64,000 nt of DNA from Novosphingobium sp. B 225. Its GTDB lineage: Bacteria; Pseudomonadota; Alphaproteobacteria; Sphingomonadales; Sphingomonadaceae. A program made the position numbers and the translations under genes. This document shows, piece after piece, positions 17,359 through 26,988 of the stretch. Location of the stretch: the NCBI RefSeq assembly GCF_002198665.1, contig NZ_MWLM01000064.1, forward strand, positions 20,143 to 84,142, read 5' to 3'. Every line of letters starts with the position of its first letter. The first letter of the stretch is position 1. The notes under the pieces were generated by a model, which was not told the origin of the DNA, made no database searches, and worked only from the letters and a program-made list of their open reading frames with translations.

Positions 17359-18570
17359 TCAGCGCGCGCTGCTGCGCAAGGTTCGCCACAGGATCACGAT
17401 TGCCACGCTCAGCAAAGCGAATGACAGCACATAGGGTGCACCGGGCAGATAGAGCCCCGTCCTGTCCGAAAAGCGCGCGAAGATCTGGGTCATCAGGACC
17501 GGCCCGATGATCGATGTCAGGCTGACTGTGCTGGCGATCGCGCCTTGCAGTTCGCCTTGCGCATCGCGCTGGGTCCGCGCCGTCATCAGCGCCTGCAGCG
17601 CAGGGAAAGTCATGCCCGTCGCCGCGCCGACCACAATCGCCGCCAGCACCGTCGCGGTCGATCCGGCAAATGCCAGCAGCGCATAGGATGGCAGCCCGAG
17701 CAGCAGCGACCAGCGCGCCGTTTGCACTGCGCCGTACCGTGCGATTGCCTTGCCGGTCAGCATGGCCTGAAACAGCCCCAGCATGAAGCCGTACAGCGCA
17801 ACGGTCAGCCCGCTGATTGCCGGGGTCCAGCCGAACCGCAATTCGCCCCAATAGGCCCAGATCGAAAACTGCGCCTGGGCGGACAGCTGCATGAAGAAGA
17901 CCACCACCAGGCATTTCAGCACGAACGGCGTGCGCGCCATCTGCAGGATCGAACCGAGCGGATTGGCCCGGCGTGGGTCAAACTGGCGGCGGCGATCGGG
18001 CGGCAGCGTTTCCTTCAGCAGGAACAGGCCCAGCAGCGACCCGATCAATGCCAGCGCACCGGCGCACAGGAACGGCACGCGCGTGCCATATTCGCCCGCC
18101 AGCCCGCCTACCACCGGCCCCAGCAGGAACCCTGCCGCCCCCGCGCCGCCCAGCATGCCAAAGGCACCGCCGCGATTATCGTCTTCGATCATGTCGGCCA
18201 CGCAGCTGTTCGCCGCTGCCCAGGTTGCACCCATCAATCCGGACAGCAGACGCCCGGCAAACAGCCAGCCCAGAGTGGGGGCTGCGGCCATCACCAGATA
18301 GTCGATCCCCAGCAGGAACAGGGTGACCAGCAGCACCGGCCGCCGCCCGAACCGGTCGCTCAGTCCGCCGATCACCGGTGCGAACAGGAATTGCATCGCG
18401 GCATAGCTGAACAGCAGCAGCCCGCCGAATTCCGCGGCCTGGCCCAGCCCGGAATGCGTGATCTCTCCGATCAGGCGCGGCATGACCGGCAGGATCAATC
18501 CCACCCCCAGCGAATCGATGAATACGATCAACGCGACAACCGCCAGCGTTGCCTTTTTCTCCCCATCCAT
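17359..18570 (-). CDS. MFS efflux transporter (TetA-like, 12 TM)
   Basis: A 403-residue inner-membrane protein with about 12 hydrophobic segments. Motif A, GGLSDRFGRRP, lies between TM2 and TM3. A motif-C-like GGAGAAGFLLGPVVGG is in TM5, typical of drug:H+ antiporters. The N-terminus FIDSLGVGLILPVMPRL matches tetracycline-class MFS proteins. It may export a toxic intermediate or drug. It is upstream of the amidohydrolase and downstream (63 bases) of the steroid operon's last small gene, so co-transcription with that operon is possible but unproven. Confidence 0.85.
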   Translation of the reverse strand: MDGEKKATLAVVALIVFIDSLGVGLILPVMPRLIGEITHSGLGQAAEFGGLLLFSYAAMQFLFAPVIGGLSDRFGRRPVLLVTLFLLGIDYLVMAAAPTLGWLFAGRLLSGLMGATWAAANSCVADMIEDDNRGGAFGMLGGAGAAGFLLGPVVGGLAGEYGTRVPFLCAGALALIGSLLGLFLLKETLPPDRRRQFDPRRANPLGSILQMARTPFVLKCLVVVFFMQLSAQAQFSIWAYWGELRFGWTPAISGLTVALYGFMLGLFQAMLTGKAIARYGAVQTARWSLLLGLPSYALLAFAGSTATVLAAIVVGAATGMTFPALQALMTARTQRDAQGELQGAIASTVSLTSIIGPVLMTQIFARFSDRTGLYLPGAPYVLSFALLSVAIVILWRTLRSSAR

Positions 18571-18633
18571 GTTGTCAGGATGACATGCGGCTGGGCCTGT
18601 GTCGCGTGGAAAGTATTGATTGGCCGGGAAATG

Positions 18634-19086
18634 CTACCGCGCCAGCAGCGCCCGCGCCGCTGCGTCACCCTGCAACAGGGCATTTTCGCGCAGTGTTACC
18701 TGCCACCCATGCGAACCGCGCGTCAGTTGCCAGCGGTTGGCGGAAACGCGGTGGACTTCAAACGCCTGCCCGGTCCAGCGCAGCACCACCGAATGCCCGC
18801 GCGCCGTGGCTGCATCGCCGCTCAGCTCGATCGCCACCGGGCCGAGCAGGTGGGCGCAGCCATCGGCGAGCAATTGCTGGTGGACCGGGCCGGAAATCAG
18901 CCCGGCAATCGCATCGCGCCCTGCCGCATCGGCAAAGCCTTGCACGGCATAGCTGCCGTCTTTTGCCCACAAGCCTGCCACCCCATCCGCATCGCCGCTG
19001 TCGGCCAGCGGGCCATAGCGGGCGATCAGATCGCGGATCGCCTCGCGGTCTTCCAGCGCTTGCAGGCGGGCCTCAAGCGGCGGCAT
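18634..19086 (-). CDS. SnoaL/NTF2-like protein
   Basis: A 150-residue NTF2-fold protein: LEARLQALEDREAIRDLIARYGPLADSGD is the SnoaL_4 N-terminal helix pattern, followed by strands around AHLLGPVAIELSGD and ENALLQGDAAARALLAR. Related folds catalyse isomerisation or dehydration of steroid-like substrates; no catalytic set can be confirmed here. The reading frame overlaps the upstream SRPBCC gene by 14 bases, so it belongs to the same operon, distal to the hsa genes. Confidence 0.75.
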   Translation of the reverse strand: MPPLEARLQALEDREAIRDLIARYGPLADSGDADGVAGLWAKDGSYAVQGFADAAGRDAIAGLISGPVHQQLLADGCAHLLGPVAIELSGDAATARGHSVVLRWTGQAFEVHRVSANRWQLTRGSHGWQVTLRENALLQGDAAARALLAR

Positions 19087-19594
19087 GCAGCGCTTCGGCG
19101 CGGGCTTTCAGCGCAATGCCGCTGTCGTCGAAGGCACGCTTGATCCACGGGCCGGCAAAGCGGAACACGTGGATGCCGTTGGCGCCCAGGAAGGCGTCGG
19201 TGCTGTAATAGCGGCAACTGGCAGGGCCCGTCGCCTCGATCACCTGATCGCGCCGCGCGGGGTAGGGCCAGAAATCGAGGTTGGGGAATTCCCAGCTGAG
19301 CAGCTTTTCCGGTTCAAACCCGCAGATGTATTCCAGGTTCGGCACGGTCGGTCCGCCCGCGGTGGCATAGCTGATCAAGGTCATCTCGATCGCCGCCCCC
19401 ATTTCCAGCGTGGAGACGGCGCGGATGCAGAACGGGTTCCATTCGTTGTAGCGCGGCAGATCGGTCAGCACTTGCCAGACCACGCTGGCCGGGGCGTTGA
19501 TCTCCACCGTTTCGCTGCGGGTGACGGCATCGGGATCGAAACCCATTACGGGGTCTTCGGCGAGGGTCTTTGCGGCCTTCATCCAGTCAAGCAT
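19073..19594 (-). CDS. SRPBCC (START-like) ligand-binding protein
   Basis: A 173-residue protein of the polyketide cyclase/START-like fold. It shows VEINAPASVVWQVLTDLPRYNEWNPF, the diagnostic first strand and helix, and a late strand GANGIHVFRFAGPWIKRAF. The fold encloses a hydrophobic cavity and often binds or cyclises lipophilic compounds. It overlaps the genes on both sides (8 bases with the DUF1214 gene, 14 with the NTF2 gene), which shows tight operon membership. A role in binding a steroid intermediate is an inference from position. Confidence 0.78.
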   Translation of the reverse strand: MLDWMKAAKTLAEDPVMGFDPDAVTRSETVEINAPASVVWQVLTDLPRYNEWNPFCIRAVSTLEMGAAIEMTLISYATAGGPTVPNLEYICGFEPEKLLSWEFPNLDFWPYPARRDQVIEATGPASCRYYSTDAFLGANGIHVFRFAGPWIKRAFDDSGIALKARAEALHAAA

Positions 19595-20675
19595 GGGTTT
19601 CCTCCAATTCCGCCAGTTTCATCACGCGGGCGTTCGGCAGTGGATGCTCGCTCGCTCCGGCCCAGCGCAGCAGGGCAGTGCCTTCGCGGTGGTCGCAGGT
19701 GTCGATCCAGTTGCCGACTCCCGGATCGCGCGCGGCGCAGATGATCCGCAGCGATCCGTCCGGTTCCAGCCGCGCGGAATGCTTGTTCACGGTGATCTGC
19801 CGGAACCGGTAGTCCAGGCTTTCCATCCACCAATTGTCGAGCTGGAAGTTCCAGTAATAGCAGTCCGGCGGTGTCACTTCGATCACCCAGGCTTCGTCCG
19901 GGGCCAACTGCCAATAGGCATGGGCGTAATAGATGTCCTTGGCCCCGCCGCCTTTCTGGAACATCGCTTGGTCGATGTCGGGGAACTGGTTGGGGTGCTG
20001 CCGGAACAGCCGGGTCCAGTCGGCAAAGGTCTGGGCGACGCCGTTCACGAACTGCGCCGATGCCGCCAGACCCGCGCTGAGCCGCTCCGCGCTGAGCGGG
20101 GCGGGGACCGCCGGGCCGCCGATCCGCTCGATGTGAAACTCCCCGCCGCGTTCGGTGGCGCGGTCCAGTGCGGACTGGCGGATGATGATCACGCTGGCGT
20201 CGGGTTCCAGCTTGAGCCAGTTCTTGCCAGGTTGGGGGGTGCAGCTGGCGATGATTTCCACTACGCCGTCCGGGCCCCATGCGATCTCATCGCTCATCAG
20301 GCTGCCGGTGGCATGAGCGCTGCCATCGATGTGATAGCGCATCGCGTTGGCGACGATCGAGAAATAGAACATCGACCCGCGCCGCCCGGTGATGCGGTAA
20401 TCGTTGCTGCCCGAAATCGAGGCGTTCCAGTATTCATTGTCCGGGTTATCCGCGCCGATTTTCCCGGTCTCGTGGCTCAGTTGGTAGAAGAACGGAAAGT
20501 CCGGATCGCTGGCTTCGACATACTGTTCCAGCGCCAGTTTGCTGAGCCGGGCGAGGTAGCGGAAGCCCTCGGTGCGGATCAGTGGATCGGCGGGAACGTC
20601 CTCGGCCAGGATCACTGCACCCGCATCGGCGAGCCTGGCGCAGTAATCGCGCCATGCCTGCGCGGGATCGGTCAT
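19587..20675 (-). CDS. DUF1214 domain protein
   Basis: A 362-residue cytoplasmic protein (no signal peptide) with a C-terminal DUF1214 domain: YYWNFQLDNWWMESLDY, RIICAARDPGVGNWIDT and a LLRWAGAS end. Its function is not established. The ATG at 20675 overlaps the stop of the upstream SDR by one base (TGATG). It sits in the same operon as hsaA-G, next to NTF2-like and SRPBCC proteins, much like the DUF1254/1214-NTF2 pair at 977-2958, so it probably helps convert or bind a steroid-type intermediate. Confidence 0.75.
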   Translation of the reverse strand: MTDPAQAWRDYCARLADAGAVILAEDVPADPLIRTEGFRYLARLSKLALEQYVEASDPDFPFFYQLSHETGKIGADNPDNEYWNASISGSNDYRITGRRGSMFYFSIVANAMRYHIDGSAHATGSLMSDEIAWGPDGVVEIIASCTPQPGKNWLKLEPDASVIIIRQSALDRATERGGEFHIERIGGPAVPAPLSAERLSAGLAASAQFVNGVAQTFADWTRLFRQHPNQFPDIDQAMFQKGGGAKDIYYAHAYWQLAPDEAWVIEVTPPDCYYWNFQLDNWWMESLDYRFRQITVNKHSARLEPDGSLRIICAARDPGVGNWIDTCDHREGTALLRWAGASEHPLPNARVMKLAELEETHA

Positions 20676-21445
20676 CACGCCGCGACCCAATCGCCGCCGT
20701 TGACGTCGAGCATCGCGCCGGTGACCTCGCTGGCATAGTCCGACAGCAGGAAATAGACCGCCTTGGCGCAGTCCTTGTCGGGCGGGATGTGGCCCACCGG
20801 CACTTCGCTCGCGCGCTGTTTACGGAATGCCTCGCCCGCTTCACCCTGCGAGGCAAAGAACTGGTCGAGCGGCACGCCGTCCATCCAGCCCATCAGTGCG
20901 GTGTTGGCGCGGATGCCGGTTCCGGCCAGTTCCACCGCCAGCTGGCGGGTCAGCTGATTGATCGCGCCCTTGGCCATGGCATAGCCGCCTTCACCGGGCA
21001 TCGGCTTGCGCGTGGCGAGGGTGGAGATGTTGACGATTGAGCCGCTGCCTTGCGCTTTCATTTGCGGCACCACCGCCTTGGCCATGCGCAGCCCGCCAAC
21101 CGCGATCACATCGAGCGCCATCAGCACCTGATCGATCGAATGGTCGATGATGCTGCCCCAGTCGGGGTGGTAATAGGCGGAATGGACCATGCCGTCGATC
21201 CGGCCCCATTTGGCGATCGCGGCCTGGGCGAGGGCGTTGCACTGATCGTCCTTCGACACATCGCAAGGCACGGCAATCGCCTGTCCGCCCGCCGCGTTGA
21301 TCTCTGCGGCCAGCGCGTTGATCGCATCGACTGAACGCGCGGAGACAACCACTTTCGCCCCTTCTGCCGCCGCGCCCCGGCACATCGCCTGGCCCATGCC
21401 GGGGCCTGCACCGGTGATGATGACTACCTTGTCTTTCAGGATCAT
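20675..21445 (-). CDS. Short-chain dehydrogenase/reductase
   Basis: A 256-residue SDR: TGAGPGMG cofactor motif (residues 11-18), a serine in IVNISTLAT, and YAMAK as catalytic Tyr-x-x-x-Lys. The NNAG motif is replaced by HSAYY, so the middle of the Rossmann fold is atypical. It probably acts on a steroid hydroxyl or ketone (inferred from operon). It is preceded by a GAGGAG site 9 bases before the ATG and lies 16 bases after the sulfotransferase gene. Confidence 0.83.
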   Translation of the reverse strand: MILKDKVVIITGAGPGMGQAMCRGAAAEGAKVVVSARSVDAINALAAEINAAGGQAIAVPCDVSKDDQCNALAQAAIAKWGRIDGMVHSAYYHPDWGSIIDHSIDQVLMALDVIAVGGLRMAKAVVPQMKAQGSGSIVNISTLATRKPMPGEGGYAMAKGAINQLTRQLAVELAGTGIRANTALMGWMDGVPLDQFFASQGEAGEAFRKQRASEVPVGHIPPDKDCAKAVYFLLSDYASEVTGAMLDVNGGDWVAA

Positions 21446-21461
21446 GGCGCGCTCTCCTCAA

Positions 21462-22625
21462 TTATTTTGTGAGATATGTGTCGTGGTAAAAGGCAAAATC
21501 CGCCGCGATTCCCTCGGGCGTCAGGCCGAACGCATCGGCGCTGTATTTGTGGCGCGGACGGGCGTCGCGGACATTGCCCGCCACGCATTCTTCCAGCGCG
21601 GCATGGGTCGCGGCATCGGTGGTGAGGCCAAGCTGGCTGAGGATCCGCTCAGCCGTGCCAACGGGATCGCTGACCGTGTCTTCATAGCGCACGTCGATGA
21701 TCTGCCCCGTGGGGAGCTGACCGCGCAGCACTTCCAGCCGCTCCAGCCCCACGCGGAACCGCCTGCTCCAGTGCGCGCCCTCGGTCTCCTTGCGGTAGGT
21801 GGTCGAACTGCCGACCGAGAGCGAGGCACACATCGAACAATAGCTGGGCAGCACTTGCCCGACATGGCGGTGAGTCATCACCAGTTTGACCTGCGGCCAT
21901 ACGGACAGCAGGCCGCCGATCCCGCCCATCAGATGATGCGGAGTCTTGAACACCCATGGCCGCCGCGCCTCACCCTGCGCCACGCGCTGGTGCTGGATCG
22001 CCTGCATGAAGCGATAGAGATCGCGGAACGCCGGGGCGTGATCCTGATCGGCCTGCCAGTAGCCATATTCGTGGATCGGCATCATCGAATCGTAAGTGGT
22101 GGACAGGAACGTGCGGTCCAGCAGCACGACTTCCTCGTTCACCGCCATCGCGTCCATCGGGTCGATCGATTCAAAATCCGGCCATTCGGTCAGCAGCCAA
22201 TCGACCATCGCCTTGGCTGCTTCCTGCCGGGGCGTAGGGTCATTCGCTGCCTCACCGGGGAAAGGCAGGGGAAAGGCGCTTTCCCACCACCACAGTGCGG
22301 TCAGCCGCGGGACGGCGGAGAGCAGGCGGTGGACCATGGTCGAACCTGTGCGCGGCAGGCCGATGATCGCGCAGGCGAGTTGCACTTGTTCGTCAGCGGC
22401 TTCGGGGTGGTCCTTGAAGTATTGCACCAGCTTGAGCCGGTCGCTGAGCGCCGACTGGATGCGGACCCCGGCGGAGCTTTCGGGCGAGACGAGGCCAGCA
22501 TGCTGGTTGACCTCTGCCACCAGCTTGCCAAGCGGGGCCAGGAACCACGGATCGCCAAAATCGGCCAGCCCGGTCTCCGCCTTGGCCTGTTCCATCAAGG
22601 TCTGCGGATCGAGCTGGGTGGTCAT
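21462..22625 (-). CDS. PAPS-dependent sulfotransferase family protein
   Basis: A 387-residue protein of the Sulfotransfer_3 type. The 5'-phosphosulfate loop is GLPRTGSTMVHRLL (about residue 89), and a later MTHRHVGQVLPSY segment fits the 3'-phosphate-binding region. Such enzymes transfer sulfate from PAPS to hydroxyl groups. Here the gene sits between the ketosteroid-dehydrogenase-like gene (4 bases upstream) and an SDR, inside the hsa operon. Sulfation of a steroid or its intermediate, or a different use of this fold, are both possible; the substrate is not readable. Confidence 0.8.
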   Translation of the reverse strand: MTTQLDPQTLMEQAKAETGLADFGDPWFLAPLGKLVAEVNQHAGLVSPESSAGVRIQSALSDRLKLVQYFKDHPEAADEQVQLACAIIGLPRTGSTMVHRLLSAVPRLTALWWWESAFPLPFPGEAANDPTPRQEAAKAMVDWLLTEWPDFESIDPMDAMAVNEEVVLLDRTFLSTTYDSMMPIHEYGYWQADQDHAPAFRDLYRFMQAIQHQRVAQGEARRPWVFKTPHHLMGGIGGLLSVWPQVKLVMTHRHVGQVLPSYCSMCASLSVGSSTTYRKETEGAHWSRRFRVGLERLEVLRGQLPTGQIIDVRYEDTVSDPVGTAERILSQLGLTTDAATHAALEECVAGNVRDARPRHKYSADAFGLTPEGIAADFAFYHDTYLTK

Positions 22626-22629
22626 CGCG

Positions 22630-24090
22630 TTACCCTTGTGCAGCCGTGCGGCCTGCCTGCCGCCCGAAGAAGGTGCAATCGGCCAGGCTCATGCCCGATG
22701 AATAGCCGTGCCCCCAGGCGGGCAGCCCGCTGGTGCAGCGCCCGGCGGCATAGAGCCCCGGCACCGGATGCCCGGCGCGGTCCAGCACTTCGGCCTGGGT
22801 GCTGGTGCGCAGCCCGCCGAGGGTGAAGAAGCTGAAATAGCTGGTCTCGAAATTGAGTTCGAGCGCCACGAACGGCCCCTGATCCAGCGGCTTCAGGATC
22901 GGTTCGCGCTTGCCGAACAGCGGATCGCGGCCTTCCCTGGCGTGGGCGTTGTAGAACGCCATGGTCGCGCTGAGCGTGCCTGCGGGCATGCCCAGTTCGC
23001 CTTCAACCTCTTCCCAGGTGTCGCCGGTGCCGGCGATGGTCATGCGGGCAAAGTCCATCGGCTGGACGAAATTGGCATTGTCGAGCAGCAGATAGACCTT
23101 GCCGCCGCCCTGATCGACCGCACAGCGGCTGACCCGGCCGTGATAGCAGTCCTCATTGATGAAGCGCTGGCCTTGCACGTTCACGAATACGCCGTTGGCG
23201 TGGCTTTCGGGCATGGTCCAGGGGCAGGTGGTGAAGAACTGCTCCATGTGGATCGCCTCGCCCCCCGCGCCCAGGCCCAGCATGATCCCGCTGCCATCGT
23301 CCTTGTCACCGATCGGATCGTTGAGCTTGAACGTTTCAGGGCAGTACTTGCGCCGCATGTCTTCGTTGAACACGAAGCCACCGGTGGCCAGCACCACGCC
23401 CTTCTTTGCCTCAACGAAGCGGTTGATATTGTCGATCCGCACCACCGCGCCAACGATCCGGCCGTGCTGTTCGACCAGCGCGACGGCGCGGGCATCGACC
23501 ACCACTTCGACGCCCTTGGCCTTGGCGCTGGCTTCGAGGATGTCGACCAGCGGACGCCCGCCGCCCCAGCCCATATGCTGGAGCACGTGGCCGCGCGGGG
23601 CGGGTTTGGCCGCATCGCAAAACGGCGCGGCGGCTTCGCTGCCCGACCAGATCAGGGTGCTGTCATCGGTCGGCTCGATATGTTTGCCTGGCAGGTAATT
23701 GCCGCGATAGGGCACGCCCTGTGCCTTCAGCCAAGCGAAGTGGTTCAGCGCCTCCTTGGCATAGAGCTCGCACTTGGCCTCATCCGCGCAGGGACCACCC
23801 GCCATTTTCAGGTACGTCGCGAAGTCCTCGGTCGAATCCTCGAACCCCGCCGCGCGCTGCACTTCAGTGCCGCCATCCCCGCCGATGTAGATTTCCCCGC
23901 CGGACAGGCCAGAGGCCCCGCCGCTGCCCGAATTGCGTTCGAACAGGATTACCTTGGCTCCGGCCTCCGCCGCCTCGATCGCCGCGCAGGCCCCGGCTGC
24001 GCCAAAGCCGATCACGGCGACATCGCAGGTATAGTCCCACGCCTTCACTGCGCTGGCGGGGAGAGGTTTGTGGAGGGATATTTCAGCCAT
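22630..24090 (-). CDS. FAD-dependent 3-ketosteroid dehydrogenase-like protein
   Basis: A 486-residue flavoprotein of the fumarate reductase/KstD superfamily. An FAD-binding Rossmann start ([20 protein letters not shown]) leads to [15 protein letters not shown], and a late FAD motif reads [19 protein letters not shown]. Length and motifs fit 3-ketosteroid 4(5alpha)-dehydrogenase-type enzymes better than classical KstD, but the two cannot be separated by eye. Ring A desaturation would precede HsaA/HsaC chemistry. It overlaps the hsaF-type aldolase gene by 8 bases. Confidence 0.7.
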   Translation of the reverse strand: MAEISLHKPLPASAVKAWDYTCDVAVIGFGAAGACAAIEAAEAGAKVILFERNSGSGGASGLSGGEIYIGGDGGTEVQRAAGFEDSTEDFATYLKMAGGPCADEAKCELYAKEALNHFAWLKAQGVPYRGNYLPGKHIEPTDDSTLIWSGSEAAAPFCDAAKPAPRGHVLQHMGWGGGRPLVDILEASAKAKGVEVVVDARAVALVEQHGRIVGAVVRIDNINRFVEAKKGVVLATGGFVFNEDMRRKYCPETFKLNDPIGDKDDGSGIMLGLGAGGEAIHMEQFFTTCPWTMPESHANGVFVNVQGQRFINEDCYHGRVSRCAVDQGGGKVYLLLDNANFVQPMDFARMTIAGTGDTWEEVEGELGMPAGTLSATMAFYNAHAREGRDPLFGKREPILKPLDQGPFVALELNFETSYFSFFTLGGLRTSTQAEVLDRAGHPVPGLYAAGRCTSGLPAWGHGYSSGMSLADCTFFGRQAGRTAAQG

Positions 24091-25120
24091 TGCGAGCCTT
24101 CAGAATATCAAGCGCAACATCGACGATCATGTCTTCCTGCCCGCCCACCATCTTGCGGCGGCCCAGTTCAACCAGGATCGCACGGGTATCGAGGCCATAG
24201 GTTTCGGCGGCCTTTTCCGCGTGACGCAGGAAGCTGGAATAGACCCCGGCATAGCCCAGGCTGAGCGTTTCGCGGTCCACCCGCACGGGGCGGTCCTGCA
24301 AGGGCCGGACAAGGTCTTCGGCGGCGTCCATCAGCAGGTTGACGTCGCAGCCGTGGTTCCAGCCCTTCCGGTCGGCAGCGGCGACGAACACTTCCAGCGG
24401 AGCATTGCCTGCGCCCGCGCCCATGCCGGTCAGGCTGGCGTCGATCCGCACCGCACCGCATTGCGCCGCGACAATCGAATTGGCCACGCCGAGCGAAAGG
24501 TTGTGGTGCGCGTGCATTCCGCGCTGGGTTTCGGGCTTGAGCACCCGGTCATAAGCCTCAAACCGCGCCCGCACCCCGTCCATGTCGAGCGCGCCGCCAG
24601 AGTCGGTGACATAGACGCAATGCGCGCCGTAGCTTTCCATCAGCAGGGCTTGGCTCGCGAGCTGTTCAGGCTCGATCATGTGGCTCATCATCAGAAAGCC
24701 CGAGACGTCCATGCCCAGATCGCGGGCGATACCGATGTGCTGCTTGCTTACGTCAGCCTCGGTGCAATGCGTCGCCACGCGGACCGAGCGCACGCCGATG
24801 TCATAGGCGCGGCGCAGTTCTTCAACCGTGCCCAGACCCGGAAGGATCAGGGTGGTCAGCACGCATTTGTCGAGCACCGCGGCAACCGCCTCGAGCCACT
24901 CCCAATCGGTGTGCGCGCCAAAGCCATAGTTGAAGCTGGTGCCGGACAAGCCGTCGCCATGCGCCACTTCGATTGCATCAACCCCGGCAGCCTCGATTGC
25001 GGCGGCAATCGCCTGAACGTGATCGAGCCCGTACATGTGCCGGATCGCGTGCATCCCGTCGCGCAGGGTGACGTCCTGAATATAGAGCTTGTCGCCCGCG
25101 TTGACATCGAACTTGCTCAT
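24083..25120 (-). CDS. hsaF: 4-hydroxy-2-oxovalerate/4-hydroxy-2-oxohexanoate aldolase
   Basis: A 345-residue HMG-CoA-lyase-like TIM barrel: [17 protein letters not shown] (metal-binding RD in TLRDG), [23 protein letters not shown], and the metal ligands in [10 protein letters not shown]. The family (BphI/DmpG/HsaF) cleaves 4-hydroxy-2-oxoacids to pyruvate and an aldehyde, which is channelled to the partner dehydrogenase HsaG. Usual length. Its partner gene lies upstream at 25269 across a palindromic repeat of about 110 bp, an unusual gap for this normally tight pair. Confidence 0.92.
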   Translation of the reverse strand: MSKFDVNAGDKLYIQDVTLRDGMHAIRHMYGLDHVQAIAAAIEAAGVDAIEVAHGDGLSGTSFNYGFGAHTDWEWLEAVAAVLDKCVLTTLILPGLGTVEELRRAYDIGVRSVRVATHCTEADVSKQHIGIARDLGMDVSGFLMMSHMIEPEQLASQALLMESYGAHCVYVTDSGGALDMDGVRARFEAYDRVLKPETQRGMHAHHNLSLGVANSIVAAQCGAVRIDASLTGMGAGAGNAPLEVFVAAADRKGWNHGCDVNLLMDAAEDLVRPLQDRPVRVDRETLSLGYAGVYSSFLRHAEKAAETYGLDTRAILVELGRRKMVGGQEDMIVDVALDILKARNG

Positions 25121-25148
25121 GCGGATTTCCCGTGTTCGGTGGCGAAAG

Positions 25149-25256
25149 CCCCCTCCTCTTCAGAGGAGGGGGTTGGGGGTGGTGTGGTTCCTGCAATGTG
25201 GTCGCATGGGGCCACCACCCCCCGACCCCCTCCTCTGAAGAGGAGGGGGAGGTTGG
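25149..25256. repeat. Nested palindromic repeat between hsaG and hsaF
   Basis: Each end is itself a palindrome (CCCCCTCCTCTTCAGAGGAG at 25149-25168 and a matching CTCCTCTGAAGAGGAGGGGG around 25230), and together they form a large inverted repeat with GGTTGGGGGTGGTG facing CACCACCCCCCGACC. It can fold into a long hairpin in the hsaG-hsaF transcript and may reduce or stabilise distal expression. Confidence 0.75.
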
Positions 25257-25268
25257 TCGCGCCAGCGC

Positions 25269-26201
25269 TCATTGACCCATTCTCCGCGCGGCCAGCAGTT
25301 CCCCGGTGGCCTTGGCCGCAGCGGTCATGATGTCGAGGTTGCCCGAATAGGGCGGCAGGTAATCGCCTGCGCCTTCAACCTCCAGCATGATCATCGATTT
25401 GATGCCGGTGAAATCACCCATGCCGGGGATCTTCAGCTTGTTGTTGTCCCCGAACCGTTCAAACTGCACTTCCTGCTTGAGCCGGTAGCCGGGGACGTAT
25501 TTCTGCACTTCGGCCACCATCTCTGCCACCGAAGCGCGGATCGCGGCTTCATCGCCGCCTTCGCTGAGCGTGAACACCGTATCGCGCATGATCATCGGCG
25601 GTTCGGCGGGGTTGAGGATGATGATCGCCTTGCCCTTGGCTGCGCCGCCGACCACTTCGATTGCGCGGGCGGTGGTGCGGGTGAACTCGTCGATATTGGC
25701 GCGGGTGCCGGGCCCGGCTGAGCGTGACGAGACCGAGGCGACGATCTCTGCATAGTGGACTTTGCCGGTGGCGCGGGCGACGGCATAGACCATCGGGATC
25801 GTCGCCTGCCCGCCGCAGGTCACCATGTTGACATTGGGCTGGTCCAGATGCTCGGCCATGTTGACCGGGGGCACGGTGAAGGGGCCGATCGCAGCGGGGG
25901 TAAGATCCACCACCTGGATGCCGTCCGCGCGCAAGGCTTCGTCATGGACCTTGTGGGCATAGGCGCTGGTCGCATCGAAGGCGATGCCGATTTCGGGATA
26001 GAGCGGATGCTTGCGCAGCCCGTCGAGCCCTTCATGGGTGGTGGCGATGCCATGTTCGCGCGCCATGGCGAGGCCTTCGGAGGCTTCGTCGATCCCGACC
26101 ACGATCGCCAGTTCCATGTTCTGGGGATACTTGATCATCTTCATCATCAGGTCGGTGCCGATATTGCCCGAACCAATGATCGCGGCCTTTACGCGGGTCA
26201 T
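25269..26201 (-). CDS. hsaG: Acylating acetaldehyde/propionaldehyde dehydrogenase
   Basis: A 310-residue CoA-acylating aldehyde dehydrogenase (DmpF/BphJ/HsaG). It has the NAD-binding [14 protein letters not shown] start and catalytic Cys in [10 protein letters not shown]. The family partner aldolase is HsaF. In steroid catabolism it converts propanal from ring A side fragments to propionyl-CoA. The start was set at [12 protein letters not shown] (26201), 14 codons inside the open frame, because AAGGAAA lies 6-9 bases upstream and homologues begin here. It follows the hydratase stop by 10 bases. Confidence 0.92.
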   Translation of the reverse strand: MTRVKAAIIGSGNIGTDLMMKMIKYPQNMELAIVVGIDEASEGLAMAREHGIATTHEGLDGLRKHPLYPEIGIAFDATSAYAHKVHDEALRADGIQVVDLTPAAIGPFTVPPVNMAEHLDQPNVNMVTCGGQATIPMVYAVARATGKVHYAEIVASVSSRSAGPGTRANIDEFTRTTARAIEVVGGAAKGKAIIILNPAEPPMIMRDTVFTLSEGGDEAAIRASVAEMVAEVQKYVPGYRLKQEVQFERFGDNNKLKIPGMGDFTGIKSMIMLEVEGAGDYLPPYSGNLDIMTAAAKATGELLAARRMGQ

Positions 26202-26211
26202 TGCAGTTTCC

Positions 26212-26988
26212 TTAGACAAATTTCGCGGTGCAGGTGCCGACACCGTGCAGAGTCATTTCAAACAGATCGCCCTTTATCGCCGGTTCCAGCGGCACGAGGC
26301 TGCCCGAGAGGATCACGTCCCCGGCATCCAGCGTTACGCCATAGGCGCCCAGGGTGTTGGCGAGCCAGGCGACGGCCTGCGCCGGATCACCCTGAACCGC
26401 GCTGCCATAGCCTTCGGACAGCGGAGCGCCGTTCTTGGTCACGGTGACGTGGAGCGCGGGCAGGTCCAGCGTGCGCGGGTCGGCCCTGGCCTCACCCACC
26501 ACGAACACGCCGCAGCTGGCATTGTCGGCCACGGTGTCAATGATCCCGATTTTCCAGTCCTGGATGCGGCTGTCGACGATCTCGAAGCAGGGGGCGATAT
26601 AGTCGGTCGCGGCCACCACATCGGCGGCGGTTACGCCCGGGCCGTTCAGACTGTGCTTGAGCACAAAGGCGATTTCCGCTTCGGCGCGCGGGGCGATCAG
26701 GGCCTTGGCGTCGACATCAATCTCGCCCTCAACCCGCATCCAGTCGGTGAGGAAGCCGAAGTCCGGCTGGTGGACCCCCAGCATGTCCTGCACCGCCTTG
26801 CTGGTGACGCCGATCTTCTTGCCGACCACCCGTTCGCCGTCCTTGCGGCGGCGCGACAGGAAATCGAGGCTGATCGCATAGGCATCGTCCACCGTCAGCG
26901 CGGGATCGCGCGCGATCAGCGGGAGGACGGTGCGGCGTTCGCGCAGGCAGGCGTACAGCTCTGCGCCGTATTTCTCAGCTTTGCTCAT
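26212..26988 (-). CDS. hsaE: 2-hydroxypenta-2,4-dienoate hydratase-type enzyme
   Basis: A 258-residue member of the 2-keto-4-pentenoate hydratase family (BphH/MhpD/HsaE). Shown by [28 protein letters not shown] (metal-ligand Glu pair) and [13 protein letters not shown]. It hydrates 2-hydroxyhexa-2,4-dienoate to 4-hydroxy-2-oxohexanoate in the steroid pathway. Start placed at MSKAEKYG (26988), which overlaps the upstream hydrolase by 14 bases. It lies between hsaD and hsaG in pathway order. Confidence 0.9.
   Translation of the reverse strand: MSKAEKYGAELYACLRERRTVLPLIARDPALTVDDAYAISLDFLSRRRKDGERVVGKKIGVTSKAVQDMLGVHQPDFGFLTDWMRVEGEIDVDAKALIAPRAEAEIAFVLKHSLNGPGVTAADVVAATDYIAPCFEIVDSRIQDWKIGIIDTVADNASCGVFVVGEARADPRTLDLPALHVTVTKNGAPLSEGYGSAVQGDPAQAVAWLANTLGAYGVTLDAGDVILSGSLVPLEPAIKGDLFEMTLHGVGTCTAKFV

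Noticed and set aside
17545-19143. 532-codon plus-strand frame over the MFS and NTF2-like genes
   Set aside because: Composition is Gln/Arg/His-rich with no domain; the opposite strand carries a clear 12-TM transporter.
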